A stretch of 6,945 nt of DNA, taken from assembly GCA_007131535.1 (NCBI GenBank), contig SLQI01000301.1, forward strand, positions 1-6,945, given 5' to 3'. This DNA comes from Balneolales bacterium (GTDB taxonomy: Bacteria; Bacteroidota; Rhodothermia; Balneolales; Natronogracilivirgulaceae). The notes beneath the pieces are model-generated. The model was not told where the DNA came from, searched no databases, and saw only the letters and a list, made by a program, of their open reading frames with translations. Positions within the stretch are counted from its first letter, which is position 1. The number at the start of each line of letters is the position of its first letter. Positions 6,397 to 6,945 of the stretch are shown here, one piece after another. The position numbers and the translations under genes were made by a program.

Positions 6397-6434
6397 AAAA
6401 AAAATAAGGCGGCACATGTATCAGATGTGCCGCC
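6397..6434 (-). terminator. Strong intrinsic terminator on the minus strand
   Basis: GGCGGCACAT (6434-6425 on the minus strand) pairs perfectly with ATGTGCCGCC (6417-6408) around a 7-nt loop. The stem can be extended by a G-U pair and A-U pairs. It is followed by TTATTTTTTTT (6407-6397). On the plus strand the same hairpin is followed by CTAAACTATT, so it points only to minus-strand termination. No protein gene on that strand ends here, which is what suggests a small RNA. Confidence 0.85.
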
Positions 6435-6473
6435 CTAAACTATTCATCAAGAGAGACGCTACTTGAGCGCATT
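6397..6473 (-). ncRNA. Candidate small RNA gene of about 75 nt
   Basis: The minus strand shows a complete short transcription unit: an A/T-only tract, a promoter (6474-6505), about 35 nt, then a strong intrinsic terminator (6397-6434). The predicted RNA begins near 6470-6473. Its 5' half can form GCGCT-CAAGT-AGCGT (6469-6455), which competes with a TCAAG/CTTGA pairing. It ends in a GC-rich hairpin plus U-tract. It does not resemble 6S, 4.5S/SRP, tmRNA or tRNA. A ten-codon frame (ATG 6472-6470 to TAG 6442-6440) lies almost at the predicted 5' end, so a leaderless mini-ORF is possible. An alternative is an attenuated leader of the switch operon, whose first gene starts about 450 nt further along the same strand. 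Confidence 0.5.
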
Positions 6474-6505
6474 GAAATATAGCACAAAAACATTCCTGTC
6501 ACAAA
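6474..6505 (-). promoter_or_regulatory. Candidate strong promoter with A/T upstream tract, minus strand
   Basis: Read on the minus strand, TTTG (6505-6502) is followed after 20 nt by TATATTTC (6481-6474), which fits the Bacteroidota TTTG-N20-TAnnTTTG pattern apart from the last base. The same bases also read as a sigma70-type promoter: TTGTGA (6504-6499), a 17-nt spacer, then TATATT (6481-6476) with an extended TGC just before it. Positions 6506-6524, directly upstream, are purely A and T in long runs, like an UP element. Predicted start is near 6470-6473. Confidence 0.6.
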
Positions 6506-6814
6506 TTTTTTTAAAATTTTTTTTGATTAGTCCTACAAATATGGTGTTCAAAATTGTTAGGTAGTATAAACAGCATTTAGTAAGTTATTGCGAGAACAGC
6601 AAAAAGTAGGTTCTGCTTAACTTTTAGAAACATATTAATTTTCCAATTCTCACTATACTTTTTAGTTAAAATAATCAGCAACTTAACCGGCCCCATATAT
6701 ATAGATATGTTACTTTCCAATCTACCCTAACGCCATAGTCTATTGCGTAATACCACCTTTTCCAAGATAATTGGGGATAGTTGGTAAACATGCTCATTAA
6801 CCTGAAATCAACCT
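6506..6814. other. AT-rich non-coding stretch with a possible promoter for the last gene
   Basis: I find no protein-like open frame here on either strand. The stretch is notably AT-rich compared with the coding regions. A candidate sigma70-like promoter on the plus strand is TTGCGT (6743-6748), 17 nt, GATAAT (6766-6771), which would give a leader of roughly 35-40 nt for the gene at 6815. The -35 match is poor, so this is tentative. Confidence 0.35.
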
Positions 6815-6945
6815 ATGAAAACACCTACAACAGTTTCTTTGCATTTACTTACGGCCGGACTGATTCTGGCATTTGCCTCGGTTGTTCCCGGTACCGCCGT
6901 TGCAATTCATGAACCCGAACTATCCGGTCTCGATGAATTTATTGA
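6815..6945 (+). CDS. N-terminus of a secreted protein, possibly a serine hydrolase (3' truncated by window edge)
   Basis: The first 43 codons are present, from ATG at 6815. The start is a clear Sec signal peptide: a basic/polar start (MKTPTT), a hydrophobic core LLTAGLILAFASVV (about 11-24), and a likely signal peptidase site after AVA at residue 30. The mature start IHEPELSGLDEFI resembles the short LDxFI helix that often opens beta-lactamase-family serine hydrolases, but thirteen residues cannot establish this and no catalytic motif is in view. There is no lipobox cysteine, so the protein is probably periplasmic or secreted. No strong Shine-Dalgarno sequence is seen. Confidence 0.75.
   Translation, partial: MKTPTTVSLHLLTAGLILAFASVVPGTAVAIHEPELSGLDEFI

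Noticed and set aside
6408..6434. Hairpin as a plus-strand terminator or CRISPR-like repeat
   Set aside because: No T-run follows it on the plus strand and no further copies or spacers exist. The 8-T run after the stem on the minus strand shows its direction.

Overview
The window looks like chromosomal DNA from the Bacteroidota/Balneolota-Rhodothermota group. The best clue is a small four-helix membrane protein of the DUF4293 type, which ends in the DEQLVxSxDRIR signature that I associate with that group. Supporting clues are candidate promoters of the TTTG-N20-TAnnTTTG kind, start sites with little or no Shine-Dalgarno sequence, GTG and TTG starts, and mid-range base composition. The exact genus cannot be told from the sequence.

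Layout. Positions 1-83 hold the last 26 codons of an upstream plus-strand gene. A DUF4293 membrane protein (223-630) and a ten-helix EamA/DMT transporter (636-1526) follow as a tight two-gene unit, with a terminator-like structure at the end of the transporter gene. A non-coding stretch (1527-1990) carries a GC-rich palindrome, the first copy of a ~156-bp palindromic repeat and a candidate promoter. Next is an MltF-type lytic transglycosylase (1991-3466). Its 3' end overlaps by 20 bp the convergent minus-strand partner-switching operon: a STAS antagonist (5598-5951), then an RsbW-like ATP-binding kinase (5167-5586), then a twin-GAF SpoIIE/RsbU-like PP2C phosphatase (3447-5162). Positions 5952-6814 contain no convincing protein gene. 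This stretch holds the second copy of the repeat and a compact minus-strand transcription unit, made of an A/T-rich upstream tract, a promoter, ~75 nt and a strong intrinsic terminator, that looks like a small-RNA gene. The window ends in the first 43 codons of a secreted protein (6815 onward).

How the parts work together. The three minus-strand genes are a complete phosphatase / kinase / antagonist switch. The GAF-containing phosphatase would sense a cytosolic signal and dephosphorylate the STAS protein. The STAS protein would then bind the kinase and free whatever the kinase normally holds. No sigma factor or other target lies next to it. The transglycosylase trims peptidoglycan and is probably not functionally tied to the switch, although the two units interlock at their 3' ends. 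The least explained items are the paired long palindromic repeats, which are in direct orientation and bracket the transglycosylase-plus-switch block, and the candidate small RNA at 6397-6473.
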